Shown here: positions 36,017 through 45,260 of the stretch, one piece after another
Position numbering within the stretch: position 1 is the stretch's first letter
Layout: each line of letters starts with the position of its first letter
NCBI RefSeq assembly: GCF_900104655.1
Contig: NZ_FNWD01000002.1
Span: 186,001-250,000 of the forward strand
From: Millionella massiliensis
GTDB lineage: Bacteria > Bacteroidota > Bacteroidia > Bacteroidales > Rikenellaceae
Length of the DNA stretch: 64,000 nt
Direction: 5' to 3'
Program-made: the position numbers and the translations under genes
Notes under the pieces: model-generated
Told to the model about the DNA's origin: nothing
What the model saw: the letters and a program-made list of their open reading frames with translations, nothing else
Databases searched by the model: none

Positions 36017-37975
36017 ATGAAGCGAATGTGGAAATATACGGCGGTGCTGCTCCTTCTGGGTCTTTTGGGGGCGGCACCCCTTTTTGTAACGGCAGCCCCC
36101 ACCGGGGCGAAACCCGACCTGCTGCAACGTGCCGCGCAGCGTCTCGACGTCGATTCGCTGTGCCGCGAAGCCTATCGTCCCTATCCCGGGTACGACGATC
36201 GGGCTTTCTGGGAGTCGCTGCCCGAAGCGGTCAAACGACAGGCGGTGGCGCAGGCCGAAGCGAAGCTCGACTACGTGTGGCGCAGCGTGACCGCCACCTC
36301 GTACCTTGATTTTGCCCGTAAGGGGATTCGTCAGCCCAACGATCAGCATATCGGCGAACGTTACGGAACGCTGGCCGAGTTGATTCTTGGTGAACTGGTC
36401 GAAGGCAAAGGACGATTCATTGATCAGATTGCCGACGGTGTGTGGTCGATTTGCGAGCAGAGTACCTGGGTGGCTACGGCTCACATCTGGAATCAGGGTA
36501 GCGGTACTCGGCTTCCCGACATCGAGCATCGCACGATCGATCTGAGCAGTGGCATGACGGCCAATACGCTGGCCTGGGCCTACTATTTCTTTAAAGACGA
36601 ACTGGCCAAACTCTCGCCAACCATTCCGCAGCGCCTGCGTGCCGAGTTGAACCGCCACGCGCTCGACATCTACCTGAGACGGAACGACATGTTTTGGCTC
36701 GGTTTTCAGGAAGGGGCGACGGTCAACAACTGGAACCCGTGGTGCAACTTTAATGTGCTGACCACAGCCCTGCTTGTGGAAGAGGATCCGCAGCGACGCG
36801 CTGAAATTGTCAGAAAAACCATGCGTTCGGTCGATCAGTTTATTAATTACTTCAAGTCCGACGGCGGATGCGAAGAAGGGCCCTCCTACTGGGGTCATGC
36901 GGCCGGGATGCTGAACAACTACCTGGAGGTGTTGCGCAACTATTCGCACGGGGCGATCTACCTGTTCGGGGAGCAGCGGGTGAAAAATATTGGTCGCTAC
37001 ATTGCCAATGCGCACATCGACAGCCTCTATTTTGTCAACTTTGCCGATGCGGCTGCCAAGGCTTCGCCCGGTGCGCCGATTGTCTTTCGCTATGGCCAAA
37101 ACATCGGAGACAGCACCATGATGGGACTGGGGGCTTATCTGGCGGCGCTGACCGATTTTATCGAAAAACCGTTGAGCGGAACGCTCGACAATCGGCTGAA
37201 AACGGTCTTCGTTTACCGGGATATGTGTCAGACGCCGCCGTCGGCGCCGCTGTACCAGTCGGTTTGGATGGATGGTATAGAGGTGGCCGTCGCCCGTACC
37301 CGAGGCGGTGTGTCCGAAGGGTTGACCTTGGCTGCCAAGGGCGGTAACAATGCCGAAAGTCATAACCACAACGATATTGGTACCTTCATCCTCTATGTGG
37401 ACGGTCAGCCGATGCTGGTCGATGCGGGTGTGGGAACCTATACCGCTGCTACGTTCGACCACCGTCGCTATACCATCTGGACCATGCGCTCCGAGTATCA
37501 CAACCTGCCGCTGATCAACGGCGTCGGGCAAACGAACGGAGGCAAATATCGTTCGCGGAGTGTCTCTTTCGCCGACAACGGCCGTACGATGGATTTCTCG
37601 CTTGACATCGCGGGGGCTTATCCCGAGGAGGCGGCCTGTCGTACCTGGGTGCGTGACTATCGCTTCGACCGTCGTAAAAATACGATTGCATTGACGGACA
37701 GCTATGAACTTTCGGAACTGAAGGGCCCCGTGGCGCTGAATTTTCTGACCTGTGGCACGGTCACGGTTGGTAAGACGATCGAGATTTCGGCGTTCGGCCA
37801 TACGTTGCAAATGGCCTACGATGCTTCGAAATTCGAGGTGACGACCGAAACAATCGAACAGACTGACCCGCGGCTCTCGAGTGTCTGGGGTGAAAAGTTG
37901 ACGCGTGTCTCGATGCAGGTGCGTGATCCGGAATTGAAAGATACTCTTCGGGTCTCATTCTCACAAGTGGATTAA
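36017..37975 (+). CDS. heparinase II/III-family polysaccharide lyase, exported
   Basis: A 652-residue protein with a signal peptide (about 1-27), an (alpha/alpha) toroid domain and a C-terminal antiparallel beta domain of the heparinase II/III type. Key blocks are NNWNPWCNFN, the GCEEGPSYWGHA motif (284-295, with the likely catalytic Tyr291) and NNAESHNHNDIGTF (HNHND at 449-453). It should cut uronic-acid-containing chains by beta-elimination, producing unsaturated oligosaccharides for the GH88 enzyme. Exact lyase family (PL12, 15, 21 or 37-like) and substrate need comparison with characterised members. Confidence 0.9.
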   Translation: MKRMWKYTAVLLLLGLLGAAPLFVTAAPTGAKPDLLQRAAQRLDVDSLCREAYRPYPGYDDRAFWESLPEAVKRQAVAQAEAKLDYVWRSVTATSYLDFARKGIRQPNDQHIGERYGTLAELILGELVEGKGRFIDQIADGVWSICEQSTWVATAHIWNQGSGTRLPDIEHRTIDLSSGMTANTLAWAYYFFKDELAKLSPTIPQRLRAELNRHALDIYLRRNDMFWLGFQEGATVNNWNPWCNFNVLTTALLVEEDPQRRAEIVRKTMRSVDQFINYFKSDGGCEEGPSYWGHAAGMLNNYLEVLRNYSHGAIYLFGEQRVKNIGRYIANAHIDSLYFVNFADAAAKASPGAPIVFRYGQNIGDSTMMGLGAYLAALTDFIEKPLSGTLDNRLKTVFVYRDMCQTPPSAPLYQSVWMDGIEVAVARTRGGVSEGLTLAAKGGNNAESHNHNDIGTFILYVDGQPMLVDAGVGTYTAATFDHRRYTIWTMRSEYHNLPLINGVGQTNGGKYRSRSVSFADNGRTMDFSLDIAGAYPEEAACRTWVRDYRFDRRKNTIALTDSYELSELKGPVALNFLTCGTVTVGKTIEISAFGHTLQMAYDASKFEVTTETIEQTDPRLSSVWGEKLTRVSMQVRDPELKDTLRVSFSQVD

Positions 37976-38030
37976 GCTCGTATGGATTGAAATAGTTGCG
38001 GTAGTAATCACCTTTTTTTAGTTTTGTTCT

Positions 38031-38063
38031 TTTGTGTGCTGAAGTAAATAATCGGCACACAAA
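38031..38063 (+). other. inverted repeat upstream of the GH89 gene
   Basis: TTTGTGTGC (38031-38039) and GCACACAAA (38055-38063) form a perfect 9-bp dyad about 30 bp before the GH89 start. It could be an operator for an internal promoter or a 5' hairpin. It does not match the LacI operator core. Confidence 0.45.
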
Positions 38064-38091
38064 GTGAAAATTACTAATGCTAACCCCAATT

Positions 38092-40338
38092 ATGATTAGA
38101 AAAATTTCTACTCTTTTGCTCTTGTGCCTGTTCGGAGTGTCGCTCCGGGCTGTGGCTGTTGAACCGTCATCGTCGGATAAGGCGATTGTCAAGGCTGCAC
38201 GCGCGCTGATTGGCCGTGTGACGCCCGGTTACGAAAACCAGTATCTGCTCGAAGTGATCCCGGCCGATCCACAGAGCGGTGAAGATGTCTTCGAAATCGA
38301 TGCCCGAAAGGGTAAAGTGGTGCTGCGCGGGAACAATCCCGTAGCACTGGCGTCGGCTTTCCACTGGTATCTGAAATACACCTGTCAGGCCCAGCTTTCG
38401 TGGTTTGGCGATCAGTTGAATCTTCCCGAACGGCTGCCGTTGCCCGCTGCTAAGGAACGTCGTACGATTAATGGAAAATACCGCGCCTACTTCAATTACT
38501 GCACCCTCTCCTACACGGCTCCGTGGTGGGACTGGGAACGGTGGCAGCGCGAGATCGATTTCATGGCCATGAACGGCATCAACATGCCGTTGCAACCCAT
38601 CGGGCTGGACGCCGTGTGGTACGAAACGCTGCTCCGTATGGGTTTCACCGACCTGGAGGCCCGCACCTTTCTGGTAGGACCCGGCCATCAGGCCTGGCAG
38701 TGGATGACCAACATCGAACAGTTCGGCGGGCCACTGCCCAAAAGTTGGATCGACAGCCACATCCAGTTGGCTCGTCAGATCTTCGCCCGGGAGCGCGAGC
38801 TGGGCATGAATCCGATTCAGCAGGGTTTCACCGGCAACGTGCCGAAACTGATGAAAGAAAAGTATCCCGAAGCCAAAATCGCTCAGCAACCCGAGTGGTA
38901 CGGTTTCGAAGGTGTTTCGCAGCTTGACCCGCTCGATCCGCTGTTCGACCGTATGGGGCACACCTTTATGCGGATGCAGGATTCGCTGTTTGGCTCTTAC
39001 GGCATCTATGCCGCCGACCCCTTCCACGAGAGTGCACCGCCTGTCAATACGCCGGAGTATCTGGCAGCCGTAGGTAAGAAGATCAGCGCCCTGATCGATG
39101 ATTTCGATCCGGACGGCATTGTGGCCATGCAGGCTTGGAGTATCCGCGAACCGATCACCACGCAGTTTCCGAAAGACCGGCTGGTAGTGCTCGACCTGAA
39201 TGGCTCGACCTATCCCGGTAAGAATAATTTCTGGGGCTATCCGTTCATTGCAGGCAACCTGCACAATTTCGGAGGGCGTATCAATATGCACGGCGACCTG
39301 CCGCTGCTGGCCTCCAACCAGTATATGACGGCGCTGGAAAAGGCGCCGAACGTTGTCGGTTCCGGCCTTTTCATGGAGTCGATCATTCAGAATCCGGTTT
39401 ACTATGCCATGGCTTTCGAAATGCCGTTCCACAAGGATACGATCTCTCCCTCGGCCTGGCTTGACACCTACACCGTCCGGGCCTATGGTGCAGAATCGGC
39501 TGCTGCGCAACAGGCGTGGGCCATCCTGCTGAAGGGGCCCTACGGACGCGGGACGAACGGTGTGGAGAGCAGTTCGATCATCGCGGCACGTCCGGCTATC
39601 GATGTGAAGAAGTCGGGCCCCAATGCCGGTTTTCATATCCCGTACGATCCGAAGTCGCTTTACGAGGCCGAACGTCTGTTGTTGCAGGATGCTGAAAAAC
39701 TGAAAGCCTCTGAAATTTACCGGTTTGACGTGGTTGATGTGCAGCGTCAGATTATGACCAACCTGGGGCAGGAGATTCACAAGGCTGTCGCTGCGGCCTA
39801 CAAGGCGGGCGACATGGAGGCCTTCCGGAAGCACAGTGAACGATTCTTGGAGCTGTTGCTTGATGTCGATGCGCTGCTGGCCACGCGCACCGAGTGGAAC
39901 TTCGACCAGTGGGTGAGCGATGCCCGCCGCTGGGGAACGACCGAAGAGGAGAAAGACCTGTTGGAGCGTGATGCTACGGCTCTGATTACCTACTGGGGCT
40001 TTACACCCGGCTATATCTGCCAGCAGTTCGACTACTCGTGGCGCGAATGGACCGGGTTGATCCGCCGATACTACTACAACCGTTGGAAGATGTTCTACGA
40101 CATGTTGGCCGAGTCGGTGGCTGCCGGCAAACCTTACTCCGAAGAGGGGGCCCCCATGAGTAACGGTCGCGAAGCGTTCCGGGCCAATGCGTTTTACGAC
40201 CGGCTGGCAGATTGGGAAATTCAATTCGTGGCTACTCCCAAAACGGATATCGATCCTGCGCCGAAAGGCGACGAAATCGAGATGGCATCGCAGATGTTCA
40301 GAAAATACAGTGATTTAGCAAAAGAATATTACCAATGA
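38092..40338 (+). CDS. GH89 alpha-N-acetylglucosaminidase, exported
   Basis: A 748-residue homologue of lysosomal NAGLU, which removes terminal alpha-linked GlcNAc from heparan-type chains. It has a signal peptide, the small N-terminal mixed domain, and the catalytic barrel opening with SYTAPWWDWERWQREIDFMAMNGINMPLQPIG-type sequence. The region corresponding to the first catalytic Glu reads AADPFHESAPP. The start at 38092 (MIRKIS) gives the normal signal peptide; an ATG five codons upstream is in frame. Its stop overlaps the next ATG as ATGA. A second GH89 copy lies at 51858-54341. Confidence 0.93.
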   Translation: MIRKISTLLLLCLFGVSLRAVAVEPSSSDKAIVKAARALIGRVTPGYENQYLLEVIPADPQSGEDVFEIDARKGKVVLRGNNPVALASAFHWYLKYTCQAQLSWFGDQLNLPERLPLPAAKERRTINGKYRAYFNYCTLSYTAPWWDWERWQREIDFMAMNGINMPLQPIGLDAVWYETLLRMGFTDLEARTFLVGPGHQAWQWMTNIEQFGGPLPKSWIDSHIQLARQIFARERELGMNPIQQGFTGNVPKLMKEKYPEAKIAQQPEWYGFEGVSQLDPLDPLFDRMGHTFMRMQDSLFGSYGIYAADPFHESAPPVNTPEYLAAVGKKISALIDDFDPDGIVAMQAWSIREPITTQFPKDRLVVLDLNGSTYPGKNNFWGYPFIAGNLHNFGGRINMHGDLPLLASNQYMTALEKAPNVVGSGLFMESIIQNPVYYAMAFEMPFHKDTISPSAWLDTYTVRAYGAESAAAQQAWAILLKGPYGRGTNGVESSSIIAARPAIDVKKSGPNAGFHIPYDPKSLYEAERLLLQDAEKLKASEIYRFDVVDVQRQIMTNLGQEIHKAVAAAYKAGDMEAFRKHSERFLELLLDVDALLATRTEWNFDQWVSDARRWGTTEEEKDLLERDATALITYWGFTPGYICQQFDYSWREWTGLIRRYYYNRWKMFYDMLAESVAAGKPYSEEGAPMSNGREAFRANAFYDRLADWEIQFVATPKTDIDPAPKGDEIEMASQMFRKYSDLAKEYYQ

Positions 40339-41579
40339 AACGTTTTTTGATTGCCTTGGCAGCCCTGCTGTGGCTGCTTCCCGCCTCGGCCCGGAAAAAG
40401 ACCAAAGCCGAGCAACCGGTGCAAACCGATCGTGAATATTGGGTCGAGCAGGCCTACCGGATGGCACGTCCCGTGTTGTCGAACCTGGCTGCCGGTACGC
40501 TGCACGAGCAGATGCCGATCGAACAGTTCGACAATGCCGGTCGGGCCCCGTATGCTCACCTTGAAGCTGTCGGCCGGTTGCTGTGCGGCCTCTCGCCCTG
40601 GTTCGAGGTGTCGGGCGACTCGATCCCGGCGGCCGAAGCGGCCAAACGTGACGAACTGCTCGCTTGGGCACATGCAGGTTTGCGTCATGCGGTGGATCCC
40701 GACTCGCCGGACTATCTGAATTTCCGCGGATTCGGTCAGCCGCTGGTCGATGCTGCTTTCCTGGCTCAGGCTTTCCTGCGTTCGCCCAAACAGCTGTGGG
40801 GCGGGCTGGATACGCTCACCCAACGCCGTGTGATCACCGAAATGAAGGCCACCCGCAATACCCGTCCGCCGTATAACAACTGGCTGATGTTCAGCGCTAC
40901 GGTCGAAGCCTTCCTGCGCATGACGGGCGAGCGTCCCGACCTGATGCGTACCGACTACGCCTTCCGTCAGCTGGAGGACTGGTATGTGGGTGATGGGTTG
41001 TACAGCGACGGGCCCCAGTACCACAACGACTACTACAACAGTTTCGTGATGCAGCCGATGCTGGTCGATGCCGGACGCATCATGAACCGTTACTACAAGG
41101 GCGAAGCTCCCTATTCTGATGCCCAGTATACCCGGATCTGTCGCCGTGCATCGCGGTATGCCGGTGTGCTCGAACGGTCGATCTCGCCCGAGGGAACTTT
41201 CCCGGTCGTAGGGCGTTCGATTCTCTATCGTACCGGGTGTTTACACTCGCTGGCTCAGGCTTCGTTGCTCAAGATGCTGCCCAAGGATGTGACCGAAGGA
41301 CAGGTGCGGGCAGCGCTGACCACCGTCATGCGGCGGATGCTCGAAGCTCCCGGAACTTACGATGAGGCCGGTTGGCTGGCCATGGGCTTCTGTGGCGCTC
41401 AGAAAGAGACGGCTGAATACTATCTCTGCACGGGCAGCATGTATCTGGCCTCGACCGTCTTCCTGCCGCTGGGACTGCCGGCCGAGGATTCGTTCTGGAC
41501 AGCTCCCGCCCAGCCGTGGACCACTCAAAAGGCGTGGGGCGGTATGCCTTTCCCGCGCGACCATGCAATCGGAGACTAA
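40335..41579 (+). CDS. DUF2264 protein, tandem copy A, exported
   Basis: A 414-residue protein with a signal peptide (about 1-19, ending PASARK) and an all-helical barrel expected for DUF2264. Conserved-looking blocks are RMARPVLSNLAAGTLHEQMP, YSDGPQYHNDYYNSFVMQPML and SPEGTFPVVGRSILYRTG. Some DUF2264 proteins have been grouped with glycoside hydrolases acting on glucuronides (GH154, from memory). In this operon a beta-glucuronidase acting on saturated ends would fit. It is translationally coupled to the GH89 gene and is closely similar to copy B downstream. Confidence 0.85.
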   Translation: MKRFLIALAALLWLLPASARKKTKAEQPVQTDREYWVEQAYRMARPVLSNLAAGTLHEQMPIEQFDNAGRAPYAHLEAVGRLLCGLSPWFEVSGDSIPAAEAAKRDELLAWAHAGLRHAVDPDSPDYLNFRGFGQPLVDAAFLAQAFLRSPKQLWGGLDTLTQRRVITEMKATRNTRPPYNNWLMFSATVEAFLRMTGERPDLMRTDYAFRQLEDWYVGDGLYSDGPQYHNDYYNSFVMQPMLVDAGRIMNRYYKGEAPYSDAQYTRICRRASRYAGVLERSISPEGTFPVVGRSILYRTGCLHSLAQASLLKMLPKDVTEGQVRAALTTVMRRMLEAPGTYDEAGWLAMGFCGAQKETAEYYLCTGSMYLASTVFLPLGLPAEDSFWTAPAQPWTTQKAWGGMPFPRDHAIGD

Positions 41580-42811
41580 ACGGTTATGAAAAAGATTCTG
41601 ATCCTGATGCTCGCGGTGCTTTGGATGGTGCCGGGCGTTGCAGCTCGTAAGAAACAGACCGATCAGCCGGTGCAAACCGACCGCGAATATTGGGCTGCTC
41701 AGGCCTATCGGATGGCGCGTCCCGTGCTGTCGAACCTGGCAGCCGGCACACTTCATGAGAAGATGCCGATCGACCAGTTCGACAACTCCGGAAGAGCCAT
41801 GTATGCCCACCTTGAGGCTGTGGGTCGTTTGCTGTGCGGTCTGGCTCCGTGGTTTGAGGTGTCGGGTGATTCGATTCCGGCAGCTGAAGCGGCTCTGCGT
41901 GACGAGTTGCTTGGCTGGGCACATGCCGGTTTGCGCCATGCTGTCGATCCCGATTCGCCGGACTATCTCAATTTTCGGAAAGGTTACGGTCAGGCGCTGG
42001 TCGATGCCGCTTTCCTGGCGCAGGGCTTTCTACGTTCGCCCCGGCAGTTGTGGGACGGCTTGGATACGCTCACCCAGCGTCGCGTCATCACGGAAATGAA
42101 AGCGACCCGCAGATTCCTGCCCATGTACGGAAACTGGTTGATGTTCAGCGCCACGGTCGAGGCTTTCCTGCGCATGGCAGGCGAACCGCTCGACCTAATG
42201 CGTACCGACTACGCTTTCCGGCAGTTGGATGACTGGTATATTGGAGACGGGCTGTACAGTGACGGACCGAAGTATCACAACGATTACTACAACAGTTTCG
42301 TGATGCAGCCGATGCTGGTCGATGCCGGACGGATCATGAATCGTTATTACAAAAGCGAGGCTCCTTATTCCGATGCTCAATATGGCCGGATCTGTCGCCG
42401 TGCATCGCGGTATGCCGGTGTGCTCGAGCGGTCGATCTCGCCCGAGGGAACTTTCCCGGTCGTGGGGCGTTCGATCCTCTACCGGACCGGGTGCATGCAC
42501 TCGCTGGCTCAGGCTTCTCTGCTCAAGATGCTGCCCGGGGATGTGACCGAAGGGCAGGTGCGGGCAGCGCTGACCACCGTCATGCGGCGGATGCTCGAAG
42601 CGCCGGGAACGTATGACGAAGGCGGATGGCTGACGATGGGATTCTGCGGGTCGCAGAAAGAGGCTGGCGAGACCTACCTTTGCACGGGCAGCATGTATCT
42701 GGCCTCGACGATCTTCCTGCCGCTGGGCCTCCCGGCCGAAGATTCGTTCTGGACAGCTCCCGCCCAGCCGTGGACCACTCAAAAGGCGTGGGGCGGTATG
42801 CCTTTCCCGCG
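41487..42811 (+). repeat. 71-bp identical repeat pair in the tandem DUF2264 genes
   Basis: Positions 41487-41557 and 42741-42811 are identical, about 1.25 kb apart in direct orientation. Longer stretches around them (for example the CGCCGTGCATCGCGG region and the ACCACCGTCATGCGG region) are nearly identical. This suggests recent duplication or gene conversion. Confidence 0.8.
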
Positions 42812-42833
42812 TGACCATGCCATCGCCGACTGA
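41586..42833 (+). CDS. DUF2264 protein, tandem copy B, exported
   Basis: A 415-residue close paralogue of the preceding gene, starting 6 bp after its stop, with signal peptide MKKILILMLAVLWMVPGVAA. The two proteins align end to end with a single-residue insertion (NFRKGYGQ against NFRGFGQ) and scattered substitutions. The DNA is identical over 71 bp near the 3' end. Both copies keep the same conserved blocks, so both are probably active. They may differ in preference for linkage or neighbouring sugar. A strong terminator follows. Confidence 0.85.
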   Translation: MKKILILMLAVLWMVPGVAARKKQTDQPVQTDREYWAAQAYRMARPVLSNLAAGTLHEKMPIDQFDNSGRAMYAHLEAVGRLLCGLAPWFEVSGDSIPAAEAALRDELLGWAHAGLRHAVDPDSPDYLNFRKGYGQALVDAAFLAQGFLRSPRQLWDGLDTLTQRRVITEMKATRRFLPMYGNWLMFSATVEAFLRMAGEPLDLMRTDYAFRQLDDWYIGDGLYSDGPKYHNDYYNSFVMQPMLVDAGRIMNRYYKSEAPYSDAQYGRICRRASRYAGVLERSISPEGTFPVVGRSILYRTGCMHSLAQASLLKMLPGDVTEGQVRAALTTVMRRMLEAPGTYDEGGWLTMGFCGSQKEAGETYLCTGSMYLASTIFLPLGLPAEDSFWTAPAQPWTTQKAWGGMPFPRDHAIAD

Positions 42834-42895
42834 GACGAAAAGAGTTAAGAAGACGTACCGTGCGTGATAAACGATTTGTGCATGGTACGCAGAGA

Positions 42896-42932
42896 ACGGG
42901 CCGGAATACTGTTACGCAGTATTCCGGCCCGT
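42896..42932. terminator. terminator after the DUF2264 pair
   Basis: A perfect 16-bp stem (42896-42911 with 42917-42932) with a 5-nt loop lies between the convergent DUF2264-B and PepSY-like genes. The plus-strand tail is CTTTTGG; on the minus strand no T-run is seen. Confidence 0.85.
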
Positions 42933-42959
42933 CTTTTGGTTGGTTAATGGAATGGAAAG

Positions 42960-43412
42960 TTAGTCGATTTCGGAGGGCGCTTCACGAACGTAGGTGCCGT
43001 CGGTGGTATAATAGAGGGTTCGCCGGTTGCCGAGCTCGATTTCGTAGCCTCCCAGTTCCAGGTCGATCTCGTGTACCGAGGCGTCGGGGTAGCGTTGTGC
43101 GAGGTCGGTTTGCAACGATGCGGGCAGGAAACTCACGGGCAGCGGCGTGAACGTACTCTCGATGTGGGTCCAGGCACCGGATTCGTTGAAGTCAATCGTG
43201 GTCCCGTTTTCGAAGATAACTTCGTAGTCTTTACGGCCGTCGTCCTTGTCCTGAACAATGCGAACAACCTTTTGGGACGAGAAGTGCTGTTCGACAAATT
43301 GTTGAGCGGTCTGCGGAAGTTTGTCGAAGGCAATGTTTTTCTCTTCTTTGCAGCTGTAAAGTCCGATGGCGCTCAACAGCATCAGGCAGGTGGTCAGAAT
43401 GCGTAATTTCAT
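42960..43412 (-). CDS. PepSY-like (DUF2874) lipoprotein
   Basis: A 150-residue protein with a lipoprotein signal (IGLYSC, Cys21) and two PepSY-like/DUF2874 repeats, seen as LPQTAQQFVEQHF...DYEVIFENGTTIDFNESGAW and a second LPASLQTDLAQRYPDASVHEIDLELGGYEIELGN...YYTTDGTYV. Proteins of this group are small periplasmic or surface-anchored inhibitors or binding proteins of unknown target. It is a single gene with no operon partner. Confidence 0.8.
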   Translation of the reverse strand: MKLRILTTCLMLLSAIGLYSCKEEKNIAFDKLPQTAQQFVEQHFSSQKVVRIVQDKDDGRKDYEVIFENGTTIDFNESGAWTHIESTFTPLPVSFLPASLQTDLAQRYPDASVHEIDLELGGYEIELGNRRTLYYTTDGTYVREAPSEID

Positions 43413-43720
43413 GGTCAGAGTGGTTTTTGTTTGTTTTCTGGGACCAAATTACATGCCAATTCTGAATAGAAACTGAACGAGGGTGGGAGAACCGGTAAAT
43501 TCCGGTGGCTACTGTTGGCGATCGGATGTGTGGATTGATTATAATTGTCTGTATGACAGTCTTTTGTGGGTCGGGTGGCCGAGAGAGGAGAGATGCGATG
43601 CTATTCTATCTTTTTTGTCATCCATGCAGGCGGGATACTTCGATTCGGAATGGCAGGGCGTGCGTTTTGCAGCAGACAACGCTTTGGAGGCGTTGTCAGC
43701 GCAATGAACTGAATGATGAG
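43413..43720. other. intergenic region without recognisable gene
   Basis: No convincing reading frame, repeat or RNA is visible between the PepSY-like gene and the aldehyde dehydrogenase gene. A short near-consensus box (TAATTTG, minus strand, near 43450) may belong to the PepSY-like gene promoter. Confidence 0.5.
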
Positions 43721-45088
43721 TTAGAGATGGAGCAGTTTTTGGATCAGTTTGAAGTATTTGTAGGGTGGGTATTTGAACGGCAGATCGCTGTTTCGCAGGG
43801 AGATGAGCACCGATCGTCGGTTGCTGAAGGTCTCGAATGAGGCTTTCCCGTGGTATCGGCCCATGCCGCTGCGGCCGACACCGCCGAACGGCAGATGGTC
43901 GTTCGAGATGTGGAGGATCGTGTCGTTGATACAGGCTCCGCCCGACGAGGTGCGCCGCAGGACCTCCCGACCGGTACGGGGAGCGCCGAAATAGTAGAGT
44001 GCGAGCGGCTTTTCGTGTCGGTTGACAAATTCGATCGCCTGGTCAAGGTGGACATATTCCATCACGGGCAGTATGGGGCCGAATATCTCGGCCTGCATGA
44101 CCGGAACGGAATCGGTAGGGGTGCCGAGGTCGAGCAGCGTCGGGGCAATGTAGCGTTGTGCGGGGTCTGTTTCGCCTCCGGCCAGCAGTGAACCGTCGGT
44201 GAGGTACGAGGCCACGCGGCGGTAGGCCGATTCGTTGACCAGTCGTCCGAAGTGGGGGCTCTCTTTGGGGTCGGGACCGTAGAAGACGCCGATCCAGTGG
44301 CGGATACGATCCACCAGCGGACCCTTGACGTTCTGGTGGACCAGCAGGTAGTCGGGAGCGACGCAGGTTTGTCCGGCATTCAGGAACTTGCCCCAGACGA
44401 TGCGTCGTGCGGCGAGGTCGATATTGGCGGAGTTGTCCACCAGACAGGGGCTTTTGCCGCCCAGTTCGAGGGTCAGCGGGGTGAGGTGCTCGGCTGCTGC
44501 CCGCATGACAATGCGTCCCAGGGCCGGGCTGCCGGTGAAGAATATATAGTCCCACCGTTCGGCCAGCAGGGCCTCGTTGACCTCCCGGTTTCCTTCGATG
44601 AGTGTGACGTGGTCCGGGGAAAAGGCCGAAGCGATGATGCGGCCCAGTACTGCCGAAACCTGCGGCGCGTAGGGCGAGGCCTTCACCACAGCGCAGTTGC
44701 CGGCCGCGATTGCGCCGGCCAGCGGACTCAGGGTCAGTTGGGCCGGGTAGTTCCACGGCGAGATGATCAGTACGTTTCCGTAGGGTTCGCAGATGGTTCG
44801 GCTGCGTGATGGCCAGAGAAACAGCGGGGTGAAAATACACGTGGCGCGTATGCGACGCTTCAGGTGGCGCAGCTGGTTGTCGATTTCGCGCAGTACAATG
44901 GCTACCTCGGTCAGGTAGGTCTCCTCTTTGGATTTGTGGAGGTCGTGGTGCATCGCTTCGTACAGGGCGGGCAGGTGCGCTGTGATTGATCGACGCAGCC
45001 TGAGCAGAGCGTCGCGACGAAAGGCATAGGGGCGGGTCTGTCCGGTGGCGAAAAAGGTCCGTTGGCGGTCGAGTATTTCCATTCCCAT
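43721..45088 (-). CDS. aldehyde dehydrogenase (ALDH3-like)
   Basis: A 455-residue NAD(P)+-dependent aldehyde dehydrogenase of the short, class-3-like type. The catalytic residues are visible: Asn113 in SPWNYP, Glu208 in LELGGKSP and Cys242 in NAGQTCVAPDY. The C-terminal NDHLPFGGVGRSGMGRYHGKASFETFS is typical of fatty-aldehyde dehydrogenases. It stands alone with a TATATTTG -7 box at 45174-45181. The likely role is detoxification of aliphatic or aromatic aldehydes, but the substrate is not determined by sequence. Confidence 0.93.
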   Translation of the reverse strand: MGMEILDRQRTFFATGQTRPYAFRRDALLRLRRSITAHLPALYEAMHHDLHKSKEETYLTEVAIVLREIDNQLRHLKRRIRATCIFTPLFLWPSRSRTICEPYGNVLIISPWNYPAQLTLSPLAGAIAAGNCAVVKASPYAPQVSAVLGRIIASAFSPDHVTLIEGNREVNEALLAERWDYIFFTGSPALGRIVMRAAAEHLTPLTLELGGKSPCLVDNSANIDLAARRIVWGKFLNAGQTCVAPDYLLVHQNVKGPLVDRIRHWIGVFYGPDPKESPHFGRLVNESAYRRVASYLTDGSLLAGGETDPAQRYIAPTLLDLGTPTDSVPVMQAEIFGPILPVMEYVHLDQAIEFVNRHEKPLALYYFGAPRTGREVLRRTSSGGACINDTILHISNDHLPFGGVGRSGMGRYHGKASFETFSNRRSVLISLRNSDLPFKYPPYKYFKLIQKLLHL

Positions 45089-45173
45089 GATGAAGAAATG
45101 TGGGGTTGATGGGTGTTGGGGCCGGGGCTGCGATGAAAATCGGTAAACGAATAGTGTGGCACGGCCGTTTTGT

Positions 45174-45181
45174 CAAATATA
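45174..45181 (-). promoter_or_regulatory. aldehyde dehydrogenase promoter -7 box
   Basis: Minus-strand TATATTTG matches TAnnTTTG about 85 bp upstream of the ATG. No TTTG is seen at -33. Confidence 0.45.
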
Positions 45182-45260
45182 GGTTCTTTTTGTCGGATTT
45201 CGTGTGCTTTTTGCACGAAGATTGCTATCTTGGTATGAGTGTAAAACCAATATCTGTACG

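Noticed and set aside
41487..42811. CRISPR-like or mobile direct repeats
   Set aside because: The repeats are coding parts of two paralogous DUF2264 genes.
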